From NCBI GenBank assembly GCA_946542235.1, contig CAMNKK010000002.1, forward strand, positions 1-64,000: DNA of 64,000 nucleotides, in the 5' to 3' direction. The position numbers and the translations under genes were made by a program. Source of the stretch: an uncultured Clostridia bacterium. GTDB taxonomy: Bacteria > Bacillota > Clostridia > Christensenellales > Aristaeellaceae. The notes below the pieces were generated by a model. The model saw nothing but the letters and a program-made list of their open reading frames with translations, searched no databases and was not told the origin of the DNA. The first letter of the stretch is position 1. Every line of letters begins with the position of its first letter. Below are positions 18,545-28,000 of the stretch, one piece after another.

Positions 18545-19081
18545 ATGAAACTGACAATCAATGCGCGCAACATGTCTGTAACACCCGGAATCACCCAGCG
18601 GATTGAGAAGAAAACCCAGACCATGAGCCGGTACCTGCTGCCGGAAACCGAGATGCAGGTTCGGATGCGGAAGGAAAAGAACGACAACCGGGTCGTTGAG
18701 ATTACGGTTCCCATGGGAAACAACGTAATTCTGCGGAGCGAGGCCATCGATCAGAATCTGTTTGTTGCCATCGACCAGGCGCTGGCCAAGATGGAGCGCC
18801 AGATTCGGAAGCACCGTACCAAGCTGGCCAAACGGTTGAGGGAGGACGCCTTTACCGAGGTGGTTCCCGAGTTCTACGAGGAGGAACAGGAAGAGGAAGA
18901 GCGGAAGGTGGTTCGGAAGAAGACCTTCCCCGTGCGCCCCATGAGCGTGGAAGATGCCATCATCGAAATGGAACTGCTGGGCCACAACTTCTTTGCCTTT
19001 GTGAATATTGACACGGAACGCACCAACGTTCTGTATCTCCGGAAGGACGGAAACCTGGGCCTTCTGGAGCCGGAAGCCTGA
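18545..19081 (+). CDS. hpf: Ribosome hibernation promoting factor, long form
   Basis: A 178-residue long HPF/RaiA. The N-terminal domain (residues 1-100, MKLTINARNMSVTPGI) binds the decoding region of the 30S subunit. After an acidic linker (EEEQEEEERK), the C-terminal domain (PVRPMSVEDAIIEMELLGHNFFAFVN) dimerises and joins two 70S ribosomes into inactive 100S particles. AAAGGAG lies 13 bases before the ATG, slightly long. The 254 bases upstream hold no promoter I can recognise; stress-sigma control is possible but not shown. It ends in the terminator at 19096-19146. Confidence 0.94.
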   Translation: MKLTINARNMSVTPGITQRIEKKTQTMSRYLLPETEMQVRMRKEKNDNRVVEITVPMGNNVILRSEAIDQNLFVAIDQALAKMERQIRKHRTKLAKRLREDAFTEVVPEFYEEEQEEEERKVVRKKTFPVRPMSVEDAIIEMELLGHNFFAFVNIDTERTNVLYLRKDGNLGLLEPEA

Positions 19082-19095
19082 GGCTGACCGAACCC

Positions 19096-19146
19096 GGGGC
19101 CGCGGGGAGGAGAGGGCATCTGCTCCGTCCACCGCGGCCCTTTTTT
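19096..19146 (+). terminator. Rho-independent terminator of hpf
   Basis: GGGCCGCGG pairs with CCGCGGCCC across an apical region containing a second GGAG/CTCC pairing, followed by six T residues. Confidence 0.9.
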
Positions 19147-19165
19147 CTGTGCAGCTGACGCTGCC

Positions 19166-19194
19166 TTTACTTTTCGGAGAAAAAAGACTATCAT
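19166..19194 (+). promoter_or_regulatory. Probable promoter of the NlpC/P60 protein
   Basis: TTTACT (19166-19171), 17-base spacer, TATCAT (19189-19194), about 70 bases upstream of the ATG. Confidence 0.45.
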
Positions 19195-19263
19195 GCCCAT
19201 GACAGGGCCGGAGCCGAAGGCCCGGCAACGGAAAAACGGAGAAAAGGCAGCGGGAGGGAAAAG

Positions 19264-21282
19264 ATGATCCGGAAAAGAGTAGCATGCCGGCGGATCGGCA
19301 TATCCGTACTGCTGCTTTTGCTGCTGTGGATGGGCCGCAGCCTGGCTGAGACGACGGGGGAGACTGTGACCGGATATTTTGAAGACCACAATTACCTTCG
19401 CCCGCGGATGGAGCAGACGACGGATTATGTGGATGTGATTCCGCCCTACACCATCGTTACCCTGGATGTCATTGACCGGACCTGGTCCCTGTATACTTCC
19501 CCGAAGGGAAAAACAGGATATATCAATTATACCCGCATTCTTCCCGTCCCGGAATATGAACGGGAGCCGGAGCGGTATGTTTACAGTGACAAAAGGATAC
19601 AGGTGCGTACGCTTCCGCATTATGAAGCCCCGACGGTTTACACGGCCGGGGCCTGGGAGCTGCTGACCGTGGACGGGCATCTGGGGAAATTTGAGCATGT
19701 GGTGGCGGAGGACGGAACCGGCGGCTATATCATGCCCGGCTGGGCCAGGCGGGCGGAGTTTACGCCGAAGGCGATTGCGCCGGTGACGCTGTGCGTGGCG
19801 GAGAAAACCCGATGCCTGGACATGCCGCTGCAGGGAGCCCACCCGACAGGAAGCCTGGAGCCGGAAAGCATGTACAGGGCGGACGGCGTCTATGAGAATT
19901 ATTACGCCCTGACGGCGGACGGCCGGACGGTTTATGTGGAGAAGGAAAAAACGGTGCTCTGCACCTGGCGCGGAGGAGAAAACCGGACCTTCTTCAGAAT
20001 GCCCCGGACCGGCGCTGCCGGAAGAACGGATGCCATTGAGGAGATTTTTACCAACGGCCTGACAGCCGGACGGGATCCTGTACTGTACCGGGCAGACGGA
20101 ACGGCGGAGCCGATTCCCGGAGGAAGCCGGATTTATGTATATACCGGATACGGCGACTGGCTGGGCGTCTCCATGGGAGAAAAGGCCGGCTACCTGCACA
20201 GGAAGGACGTACAGATTCTGAGCCGGGAGGGGCTGACGGCCCGGCTGCGGGAGCAGGATCTGTCCGGCGCTTCCGTACAGAGGAATGAGTTTCTGGATCA
20301 GGCCTTTGCCATGGTGGAGGAGGGGAACCCTTTTCAGGCCAGATACAATCTGCTGACCGGAGCGGATATCCGGAGCGTGCTTCCCCTGGGTATACCGTAT
20401 TTCTGGGGGGGAAGAAACTACCGGACCACCCTGGAGCGCCTTCCCCTGTATACAACCCGGGAAGCCTGGCAGTCCTCCAGGGTGTATTACCAGAAGGGAA
20501 CCATCTATCTGTACGGCTTTGACTGCATCGGGTTTGTGAAGAACGTGTACAGCCTGGCGGGAAAACCGATTATCGGGACGGTCGTCGGGCATGGGGCGGA
20601 GGAGTACTGCCAGGCAGGGCAGCACATCTACTGCGATAAGGCGCATCCGCTGCCGGAGGACTGGACGGAGGCCGCCCGGACCATGCAGGCGGGGGACATT
20701 ATGGTGATTCATCATCCGGGCACCCATGCCATGATGTACATGGGGACGCTGCGGGAGTTTGGATACACGGAGGAACAGCTGCCGGCCCTGGCGAAGTATC
20801 TGGACCATCCCCTGATGCTGCAGAGCGGCGAAAACCCTTACAGCTATCTGCGCTTCAGAAGCATGATCGAGTCCTCCTCCGACCCCAGGACGGCGGGCGC
20901 GGCGCCGACGGACGGCGGAGTGGGCGTCTGCATCCTGGGAGTGGACAGAGAGGACGCGGAAATGGTGATCGAATGCCATGACACGGTTTCCCGCTGCTTT
21001 GATGTGGAAGGCAGCTGCGTAACCATCATGGGCTTCGGCAACGTGGCGGACTATTTTGTTTACCGCATGGGAGCGGAGCAGCCGGAGGTGTCCGCCGCGG
21101 AGGAAGCCGAAGCGGATGAGACGGAAGCCGCCGGGGACGAGGAGACGGCAGAAGAGGCGGCAGCGGATGAGACGGAAGCTTCCGGGGCGGCCGGAAGCAC
21201 AGAGACGGCAGAAGAGGCGCCGGCGGGAGAGACGGAAGCTTCCGGGGCGGCCGGAAGCGCAGGGACGGCTGCGGAGAAATGA
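19264..21282 (+). CDS. Secreted NlpC/P60-like protein with SH3-like domains
   Basis: A 672-residue protein with a Sec signal peptide (cleavage near residue 28, after GRSLA). Several beta-rich segments resembling bacterial SH3 repeats follow (about 30-350). The catalytic domain has Cys421 in YGFDCIGFV and His488 in HHPGTHAMMYMG, matching NlpC/P60 cysteine peptidases that cut peptidoglycan stem peptides. The last 70 residues form an acidic Ala/Glu/Thr/Gly tail encoded by a 60-base tandem repeat. A role in cell-wall remodelling or muropeptide scavenging is inferred. The start has GGGAGGGA upstream. Four bases at the end overlap an alternative ATG of the next gene. Confidence 0.82.
   Translation: MIRKRVACRRIGISVLLLLLLWMGRSLAETTGETVTGYFEDHNYLRPRMEQTTDYVDVIPPYTIVTLDVIDRTWSLYTSPKGKTGYINYTRILPVPEYEREPERYVYSDKRIQVRTLPHYEAPTVYTAGAWELLTVDGHLGKFEHVVAEDGTGGYIMPGWARRAEFTPKAIAPVTLCVAEKTRCLDMPLQGAHPTGSLEPESMYRADGVYENYYALTADGRTVYVEKEKTVLCTWRGGENRTFFRMPRTGAAGRTDAIEEIFTNGLTAGRDPVLYRADGTAEPIPGGSRIYVYTGYGDWLGVSMGEKAGYLHRKDVQILSREGLTARLREQDLSGASVQRNEFLDQAFAMVEEGNPFQARYNLLTGADIRSVLPLGIPYFWGGRNYRTTLERLPLYTTREAWQSSRVYYQKGTIYLYGFDCIGFVKNVYSLAGKPIIGTVVGHGAEEYCQAGQHIYCDKAHPLPEDWTEAARTMQAGDIMVIHHPGTHAMMYMGTLREFGYTEEQLPALAKYLDHPLMLQSGENPYSYLRFRSMIESSSDPRTAGAAPTDGGVGVCILGVDREDAEMVIECHDTVSRCFDVEGSCVTIMGFGNVADYFVYRMGAEQPEVSAAEEAEADETEAAGDEETAEEAAADETEASGAAGSTETAEEAPAGETEASGAAGSAGTAAEK
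21111..21280 (+). repeat. 60-base in-frame tandem repeat in the NlpC/P60 gene
   Basis: The stretch repeats with a period of exactly 60 bases, about 2.8 copies. The copies at 21171-21198 and 21231-21258 are identical over 28 bases, and an older, diverged copy starts near 21111. Each unit encodes about 20 residues of acidic Glu/Thr/Ala/Gly sequence. Confidence 0.85.
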
Positions 21283-21320
21283 ACGGAAAGGAAAGCCGAC
21301 AGGCATACGGGGGCGAAAGC

Positions 21321-22403
21321 ATGGAAAGAGAACTGCTGCAGGTGGTCAGGGCCTTTGAGCTTCCGGAGGGAGAGATCCGCATTGAGCCCTTTGGAAACGG
21401 CCACATCAACCGGACCTATGCGGTCTCGGTGGAAGGGGAAAAGCATCGCTATATTCTTCAGCTGATCAACCATCATGTCTTTCAGCGCCCGGATCAGGTG
21501 CAGGAGAATATTCTGGCTGTGACCAGCCATCTGCGGAAGAAAATCCGGGAGGAAGGCGGCGACCCGGAGAGGGAAACCATGCGGGTGATTCCGGCCCGGG
21601 ACGGAAAGCCCTGGACGCGGGACGGAGAAGGACAATGGTGGCGGGTTTTCCTCTTTGTAGAGGAAACCGAGAGCCGGGATCTGCCGGATTCTCCGGAAGT
21701 GTTTTCGCGGTGCGGCAGGGCGTTCGGGCGCTTCCAGCGGCGCCTGGAGGATTTTCCGGCGGAAAACCTGCACGAGACCATCCCGAATTTCCACAACACC
21801 CCCTGGCGGATGGAACAGCTGGAGGACGCGGCGCGGAGAGACCCGGAGGGACGGCTGTCCGAAGTGAGAGAAGAGCTGGATTTCTGTCTGCGCAGGGCGG
21901 AATGGGCCGGGAAACTGACGGAGGGGCTGAAAGCGGGCGTGCTTCCGCTGCGGGTGACGCATAACGATACCAAGCTGAACAATGTGCTGCTGGATCGGAA
22001 GACGGGGGAAGCTCTTTGCGTGGTGGACCTGGATACGGTGATGCCGGGGCTGCTGGCCTACGACTTCGGGGAAGCGATCCGGACCGGCGCCTCCACGGCG
22101 CCCGAGGATGAGCAGAATCTGAGCAGGATCGGCCTTTCACTGCCGATGGTGCGGGCTTACGCCGGAGGATTCCTGGCGGAAGCCGGAGCGGGGATGTCCC
22201 CGGAGGAAAAGAAATCCCTGCCCTGGGGTGCCCGGCTGATGACGCTGGAAAACGGAGTGCGGTTTCTGACGGATTATCTGGACGGAGATCACTACTTTGC
22301 CGTACACCGGCCCCGCCATAATCTGGAGCGGGCACGGGCTCAGCTGACACTGCTGAAGCGGATGGAGGAGTGCTGGGACGAAATGCAGGCGGCGGTGGAA
22401 TAA
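21321..22403 (+). CDS. Phosphotransferase-family sugar kinase, NahK-like
   Basis: A 360-residue kinase of the aminoglycoside-phosphotransferase fold. The catalytic loop is THNDTKLNNVLLD (Asp as base, Asn for metal) and the DFG-equivalent is VVDLDTVMP. The overall pattern (GNGHINRTY near the start, FHNTPWRMEQL, DFGEAIRTGAS, FLTDYLDGDHYF) and length match N-acetylhexosamine 1-kinase (NahK) of bifidobacteria rather than resistance enzymes. It would phosphorylate a hexosamine or similar sugar at C1 in a salvage pathway. An ATG at 21279 overlaps the upstream stop, but the one at 21321 has GGGGGCG at good spacing and matches the family start. Confidence 0.75.
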   Translation: MERELLQVVRAFELPEGEIRIEPFGNGHINRTYAVSVEGEKHRYILQLINHHVFQRPDQVQENILAVTSHLRKKIREEGGDPERETMRVIPARDGKPWTRDGEGQWWRVFLFVEETESRDLPDSPEVFSRCGRAFGRFQRRLEDFPAENLHETIPNFHNTPWRMEQLEDAARRDPEGRLSEVREELDFCLRRAEWAGKLTEGLKAGVLPLRVTHNDTKLNNVLLDRKTGEALCVVDLDTVMPGLLAYDFGEAIRTGASTAPEDEQNLSRIGLSLPMVRAYAGGFLAEAGAGMSPEEKKSLPWGARLMTLENGVRFLTDYLDGDHYFAVHRPRHNLERARAQLTLLKRMEECWDEMQAAVE

Positions 22404-22416
22404 CCGGGCTTTCCGC

Positions 22417-22445
22417 TTGAAGAATTCAGGTGCCTCTGATATAAT
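22417..22445 (+). promoter_or_regulatory. Sigma-A promoter of the zinc ribbon/DUF368 pair
   Basis: TTGAAG (22417-22422), 17-base spacer, perfect TATAAT (22440-22445) with extended TGA. Transcription near 22452 excludes the upstream in-frame ATG at 22417. Confidence 0.75.
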
Positions 22446-22473
22446 AGCCGACGTTTGTTTGGGAGGGATGGTC

Positions 22474-22734
22474 ATGCGGTGCAGCTGCAGGGTTTGTGAC
22501 ACGTACATGATTCAGGCGGAAAGCGCCGTTCTCGGCTGCGTATGCCCGGAATGCGGATATCGCTGCACGGACTGCCTGGGAACGGACACAGTTGTTCCCA
22601 GGGACCGAATCTCCTCGCTGGCGCTGGATCCCCGCTTTTCACCGGAAAGCCTGGAGGCCGCCCAGGGCTCCCCGGAGGAGGAAGATGACCGGTACGGGGA
22701 GGAAGACATCTATTACAGGGATGGAGGATACTGA
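22474..22734 (+). CDS. Small zinc-ribbon protein
   Basis: An 86-residue protein with a dense Cys pattern in its first 40 residues: CSCRVC near the N-terminus, then CVCPECGYRCTDC. This is enough for one or two zinc ribbons. The remainder is acidic (PEEEDDRYGEEDIYY). I do not recognise a family. The ATG at 22474 has GGGAGGG six bases upstream; the earlier ATG at 22468 is too close to it. It stops three bases before the DUF368 gene, so the two are probably translationally coupled. Confidence 0.68.
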   Translation: MRCSCRVCDTYMIQAESAVLGCVCPECGYRCTDCLGTDTVVPRDRISSLALDPRFSPESLEAAQGSPEEEDDRYGEEDIYYRDGGY

Positions 22735-22737
22735 TTC

Positions 22738-23640
22738 ATGAAATGGTTTCTGGATGTGCTTCGCGGCATGGTGATTGGCCTTGCCAACGTGATTCCCGGG
22801 GTTTCCGGGGGAACCATGATGGTTTCCATGGGCATCTATGACAAGCTGATCTGGTCGATCAATCACCTGTTCCGGGAATTCAGAAAATGCTTCCGAATTC
22901 TGCTGCCCTATTTCGTGGGGATGGCGGCGGCGATTATTCTGGGCTCGGTCGCCCTGAAGGTTGCGTTTGAGAAATATCCGCTGCCGACGAATACGCTCTT
23001 TATCGGGCTGATCCTCGGAAGCCTTCCGATTATTGTCCAGCAGATCCGGGGGGAAAGGATCAATGCGGGCTGTGTCGTGATTTTCCTGATTTTTGCCGCC
23101 CTTGTCATCATTCCCAAGGTGATTGCCAATCAAACCCTGGTAGGGGATAACATCAACGGCGGAAACCAGGCGCTGACGCTGGATGTGATTCATATCCTCA
23201 TCTATCTGCTGCTGGGCGTCATTGCGTCCGCTTCCATGGTGATCCCCGGCATTTCCGGCTCCATGATGCTGAAGATCTTCGGATACTATGAGCCCATTGT
23301 GACGCAGACCCTCGGCGGAACCTTCAAGGACGCGATTCCTGCCGGAAACTGGAGCCTGGTCCTGCACAACATCGGCGTGCTGCTGCCCTTCGCGGTGGGC
23401 ATTGTCATCGGCATCTTCGGCGTGGCCAAGCTGATCGAGGTGCTGCTGAAAAAATGGAAGGTGTATACCTACTGCGGGATCCTGGGCATGGTGGTGGCCT
23501 CTCCGGCTGTGATTCTGATGGATGCCGGCATTTATGAAGGCTTTAACGCGTGGATCGGCATTGCCGCCGCCGCCGCGCTGGTGCTGGGCGTCTTCTGCGC
23601 CGTGAAACTGGGCGGCGACCCCGAACCCGCAAAGGAATAA
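22738..23640 (+). CDS. DUF368 family membrane protein (PopT-like polyprenyl-phosphate translocase)
   Basis: A 300-residue polytopic membrane protein of the DUF368 family. The N-terminal signature RGMVIGLANVIPGVSGGTMM and its internal echo ASMVIPGISGSMML (about residues 162-175) show the inverted-repeat character of the family. DUF368 proteins, including PopT, have been reported as translocases that return undecaprenyl phosphate to the cytoplasmic face for reuse in wall synthesis. About eight helices are visible. It follows the zinc-ribbon protein by three bases and ends in a strong terminator. Function in this organism is inferred from the family. Confidence 0.9.
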   Translation: MKWFLDVLRGMVIGLANVIPGVSGGTMMVSMGIYDKLIWSINHLFREFRKCFRILLPYFVGMAAAIILGSVALKVAFEKYPLPTNTLFIGLILGSLPIIVQQIRGERINAGCVVIFLIFAALVIIPKVIANQTLVGDNINGGNQALTLDVIHILIYLLLGVIASASMVIPGISGSMMLKIFGYYEPIVTQTLGGTFKDAIPAGNWSLVLHNIGVLLPFAVGIVIGIFGVAKLIEVLLKKWKVYTYCGILGMVVASPAVILMDAGIYEGFNAWIGIAAAAALVLGVFCAVKLGGDPEPAKE

Positions 23641-23657
23641 ACAGAGGCGGAGCAACC

Positions 23658-23691
23658 AAAGGCAGCCGGCTGAAACAGCCGGCTGCCTTTT
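23658..23691. terminator. Bidirectional terminator after the DUF368 gene
   Basis: A perfect 12-base-pair stem GGCAGCCGGCTG/CAGCCGGCTGCC with AAA loop, preceded by AAA and followed by TTTT, lies between converging genes. Confidence 0.9.
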
Positions 23692-23697
23692 CAGAAC

Positions 23698-24774
23698 TTA
23701 TTCGTTTTCCACCTTCGGAGGATCCGGCGTGAAGTCCGGAGCGGGGTCCGCTTCCGGGCTGGGCTGCGCCAGATAGGGAGCGGGATTGAAATCAACTTCC
23801 TCACAGAGCCACCGATGACCGTCCGTTATCAGATGGAGGATATAATTCTGACGGCGGGTATAGGCGGTGGGTACGTGCCGATTATCCAGGAACCGGGTGG
23901 ATTCCCGGACATCAATGGTACGGGAGGAATTGGTGATGATAACCAGGGAGGGGTCAATGGCCCGGTACAGTTCGTCAATCATCGGTTCCTTTCCGTGATG
24001 GGGATACCGGAGAATATCCGCACGGAGAGGCTCCGGCCCGAGGGCCTCATAAAGCTGCCGCTCGCCCCGGAGCTCCACATCCGCCATAAACAGGGCATTG
24101 CAGTCCCCGTAGCTGATCATGAACTGGGCGCTCCGGTTATTCATGTCTTCCTCTTCGCTGACCTTCATCCAGGCCAGGAAGGAAACCAGACCGTCTCCCA
24201 TGCCCAGAACGGACTCGTCCTGAAAGGTCCGGACGGGGATGCCGTTTCCCTTGCAGTATTCCATCGCCGCGGTCATATGCTTTGTGGAATCCTCCGGAAA
24301 GCAGATGAGCAGCTCCTGGACGGGCACTTCAGCATCGATGCTGTACAGCCCGTTGAGATGATCGTGATGGGGATGGGTGTTGATCAGTCTGTCAATCCGT
24401 TCAATGCCCAGATACTTCAGCATGGGAACCGACTCTGTCTGCGCCCGCTCATCCCCGCAGTCCAGCATCCAGACCTGCCCCTGATAGAGAAAAACGGCGG
24501 CGTCCTGATCCCGGATGGAAGGGAACCAGATCTCCAGCAGGTCATCCTCCCCGGAGAAGGAAAATTCAGGCCAGCCGGAGGGATCATTGATCCGGTCAAT
24601 GACCTTGGGGGGCGCCTGGCTCTCCGCCTGCTGAACACGGACCGCCTGGACGGCCCGCACCAGTACATCCTGAAAAAAGGAAAGAAGATCATCGAAAAAG
24701 TCAGCCCGGGCCGGGAGCGCGAGAAACACGGAAAACAGGGAAGCAAGCAGGAACAGAGAGAGCCTTTTTTTCAC
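23698..24774 (-). CDS. Secreted metallo-beta-lactamase-fold hydrolase (ComEC/Rec2-like domain)
   Basis: A 358-residue protein with a Sec signal peptide (cleavage near residue 24, ALPARA). The MBL domain has the metal motif THPHHDHLNG, an upstream LDCGD strand, a mid-domain MADVE and the distal His in RYPHHGK. The arrangement resembles the C-terminal MBL domain of ComEC, which as a stand-alone secreted protein is of unknown activity (phosphodiesterase or nuclease are the usual proposals). The C-terminus is a Pro/Asp-rich tail. The start is a GTG with AAAGGA seven bases upstream. It is divergent from rpoB. Confidence 0.84.
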   Translation of the reverse strand: MKKRLSLFLLASLFSVFLALPARADFFDDLLSFFQDVLVRAVQAVRVQQAESQAPPKVIDRINDPSGWPEFSFSGEDDLLEIWFPSIRDQDAAVFLYQGQVWMLDCGDERAQTESVPMLKYLGIERIDRLINTHPHHDHLNGLYSIDAEVPVQELLICFPEDSTKHMTAAMEYCKGNGIPVRTFQDESVLGMGDGLVSFLAWMKVSEEEDMNNRSAQFMISYGDCNALFMADVELRGERQLYEALGPEPLRADILRYPHHGKEPMIDELYRAIDPSLVIITNSSRTIDVRESTRFLDNRHVPTAYTRRQNYILHLITDGHRWLCEEVDFNPAPYLAQPSPEADPAPDFTPDPPKVENE

Positions 24775-24851
24775 AGAGCAATCCTTTCAAATCATTCTGG
24801 ATCCGGGCCTCGGGGGAAAAAAGGAAATTTTTGACCCGGAACGGATTTTTG

Positions 24852-24880
24852 TTGACAACCATCTTTTCATATGATAAAAT
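24852..24880 (+). promoter_or_regulatory. Consensus sigma-A promoter of rpoBC
   Basis: TTGACA (24852-24857), 17-base spacer, TAAAAT (24875-24880), about 150 bases upstream of rpoB. It replaces the usual rplJL-linked arrangement: no ribosomal protein genes lie upstream here. Confidence 0.85.
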
Positions 24881-24887
24881 TTATGAT

Positions 24888-24923
24888 TGCATCAGTATCG
24901 TTTCGATGCTGGGTTGCATTTTT
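24888..24923 (+). promoter_or_regulatory. Terminator-like hairpin at the 5' end of the rpoB transcript (candidate attenuator)
   Basis: CAGTATCG (24893-24900) pairs with CGATGCTG (24904-24911) around a TTT loop, and TGCA (24888-24891) can pair with TGCA (24915-24918). ATTTTT follows directly. The element begins within a few bases of the predicted transcription start, so it could terminate transcripts before rpoB. No ligand or protein partner can be named. Confidence 0.5.
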
Positions 24924-25029
24924 GTGCTTTGCTATTGTACACATGTTCCGTGAAAAAAGCAAGCGCAAAATCGGAAGGGTCTGCAGCATCTTGATACTGG
25001 GCGGACAGAAATAAGGGGTGATTTGCTTC

Positions 25030-28000
25030 ATGGTACACGAGGTCCAAATGGGAAAGCTTCGGAAGCGCATGAGTTTCTCACGCATTGACGAAGTTCTGGA
25101 GATGCCGAATCTGATCGAGGTTCAGAAAAACTCCTATCAGCGCTTTCTCGACACCGATCTGCGCGAAGTTCTGAGCGATGTCTCACCGATTACGGACTAT
25201 AACGGCAATCTCGTTCTGGAGTTTGTGGATTACTCTCTGGATGAGCCGAAGAACTCTGTAGCGCGCTGCAGGGAACGGGATCTGACCTACGCTGCTCCGC
25301 TGAAAATTTTTGTCCGACTGAAGAACCGTGAAACCGGCGAAATCAAGGAATCCGACGTTTTCATGGGCGACTTCCCCCTTATGACTGAACATGGCACCTT
25401 TATCATCAACGGCGCGGAGCGCGTGATTGTCAGCCAGCTGGTGCGCTCTCCCGGCGTGTATTTTGACGTGCAGCTGGACAAGGCCGGCAAGCAGCTGTAT
25501 TCCTCCCAGATTATCCCGAACCGGGGCGCCTGGCTGGAGTATGAGACGGATTCCAACGATGTGCTCTGGGTCCGGATTGACCGGGCCCGGAAGCTGCCGA
25601 TTACCGTGATCCTCCGGGCGCTGGGCCTGGGGACGGACGCGGAAATCCTGGAGGTCATGGGCAATGACGCCCGGCTGAACGTGACCATGGAGAAGGGTGA
25701 CAACGCCAAGAGCCGGGAAGAGGGCCTGATTGAGATCTACAAGCGGCAGAAGCCCGGCGAGCCCGCTTCCCTGGAAAGCGCGACAAATCTGTTCAATTCC
25801 CTTTTCTTTGACCCCAAACGCTATGACCTGATGCGCGTGGGCCGGTATAAATACAATAAGAAGCTGGCCATCGCCACCCGGATTCACAACCAGATCGCCG
25901 CAAAGGATATCGTGAATCCGCAGACGGGAGAGGTCATGGTCAAAAAGGGCGAGTCCATTGACCTGGCGACGGCGTGGGAGGTTCAGCATGCCGGCGTCAA
26001 CAGCGTCGAGGTGGACTGCGAAGGAGAAATCCGCACGGTTGTCGGAAACAACTTTGTGGACGCGAGCCGTTATCTGCCCTTCGATCCAAAGGAAGCGGGC
26101 ATTCTGGAAATGGTCCACTTCCCGACCCTGAAGAGCATCATTGAATCCGTGGAGCCCGACCAGCTGTTTGAGGCTGTGAAGGAAAATGCTTCCGCCCTGG
26201 TGCCGAAGCATATTATTCCGGACGATATCATCTCGTCCATCAGCTACATGCTGGGCCTGCCTTACGGCATCGGCACCACCGACGATATCGACCATCTGGG
26301 CAACCGCCGGCTCCGCAGCGTGGGCGAACTGCTGCAGAACCAGATCCGCATCGGCCTGAGCCGGCTGGAGCGGGTTGTCCGGGAGCGGATGAGCATCCAG
26401 GATTCCACCGACATGAAACCCGGCGATCTGATCAATATCCGTCCGGTCAGCGCGGCGATCAAGGAATTCTTCGGATCCTCCCAGCTGAGCCAGTTCATGG
26501 ATCAGCCCAATCCCCTGGCGGAGCTGACCCACAAGCGGCGCCTGAGCGCCCTGGGCCCGGGCGGCCTGAACCGGGACCGTGCCTCCTTCGAGGTTCGGGA
26601 CGTGCACTACAGCCACTACGCGCGGATCTGCCCCATTGAGACCCCTGAAGGTCCAAACATCGGTCTGATCGGCTCCCTGGCCACCTATGCGCGCATCAAT
26701 CAGTACGGCTTCATCGAAGCGCCCTACCGCAAGGTGGACAAGGAAACCTGCAAGGTGACCGACGAGATTGACTATATGACCGCCGATGAGGAAGACCTCT
26801 ACCGGATTGCCACCGCCAACGAGCCCCTGAACGAGGACGGAAGCTTTGTCCATGACCGGATCACCGTCCGCGACAAGGTGGAGATCGTGGAGGTGCCCGT
26901 ATCCCAGGTGGACTACATCGACGTGAGCCCCCGGCAGGTTGTTTCCGTGGCCACGGCCATGGTTCCCTTCCTGGAAAGCGACGACGCGACCCGCGCCCTG
27001 ATGGGATCCAACATGCAGCGCCAGGCCGTGCCGCTGCTGGTACCCGAAGCGCCGCTGGTGGCCACCGGCATGGAATACCGCGCAGCCCATGACTCCGGCG
27101 TATGCCTGCTGGCCAAGGAAGACGGCGTGGTTGAAAAGGTGGATGCGGACCGCATCATCATCAAAGACAGCTTCGGCGAGCGCCACACCTATCAGCTGAC
27201 CAAGTTTGCCCGCAGCAACCAGAGCACCTGCATCAACCAGCGGCCCGTTGTGTCCGCGGGGCAGAAAATTGAGAAGGGCGATCTGCTGGCGGACGGTCCC
27301 TCCACCGAAAAGGGAGAGATCGGCCTGGGCCGGAACGCGCTGATCGGGTTTATGACCTGGGAAGGCTACAACTACGAGGACGCTGTTCTGCTGAGCGAGA
27401 AGCTGGTGAAGGAGGACATCTATACCTCCATCCATATCGAAGAGTTTGAATCCGAAGCCCGGGAAACCAAGCTGGGGCCGGAGGAGATCACCCGGGATAT
27501 TCCCAACATCTCCGAGGATGCCATCAAGGACCTGGACGAGGGCGGCATTATCCGGATCGGCGCCGAAGTGCACGCCGGGGATATCCTGGTGGGCAAGGTG
27601 ACGCCGAAGGGAGAAACGGAGCTGACCGCGGAGGAACGCCTGCTGCGCGCCATCTTCGGGGAGAAGGCCCGGGAGGTTCGGGATACGAGCCTGCGGGTGC
27701 CTCACGGCGAAGGCGGCATCGTGGTGGACGTGAAGACCTTCACCCGGGAGAACAAGGACGAGCTGAGCCCCGGCGTCAACGAAATGGTCCGGATCTATAT
27801 CGCCCAGAAGCGGAAGATTTCCGTGGGCGACAAGATGTCCGGCCGGCACGGCAACAAGGGCGTGGTTTCCCGGATCCTGCGGGAGGAGGATATGCCCTTC
27901 CTGCCGGACGGAACGCCGCTGCAGATCGTGCTGAACCCGCTGGGCGTTCCCAGCCGGATGAACCTGGGACAGGTGCTGGAAGTCCATCTGGGACTGGCCT

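Noticed and set aside
21321..22403. Aminoglycoside resistance gene
   Set aside because: Only the fold is shared; the motif set and length match the NahK-like sugar kinases.
26461..26548. Possible rifampicin-resistance change in RpoB
   Set aside because: The main resistance positions (Asp491, His501, Ser506) carry the sensitive-type residues.
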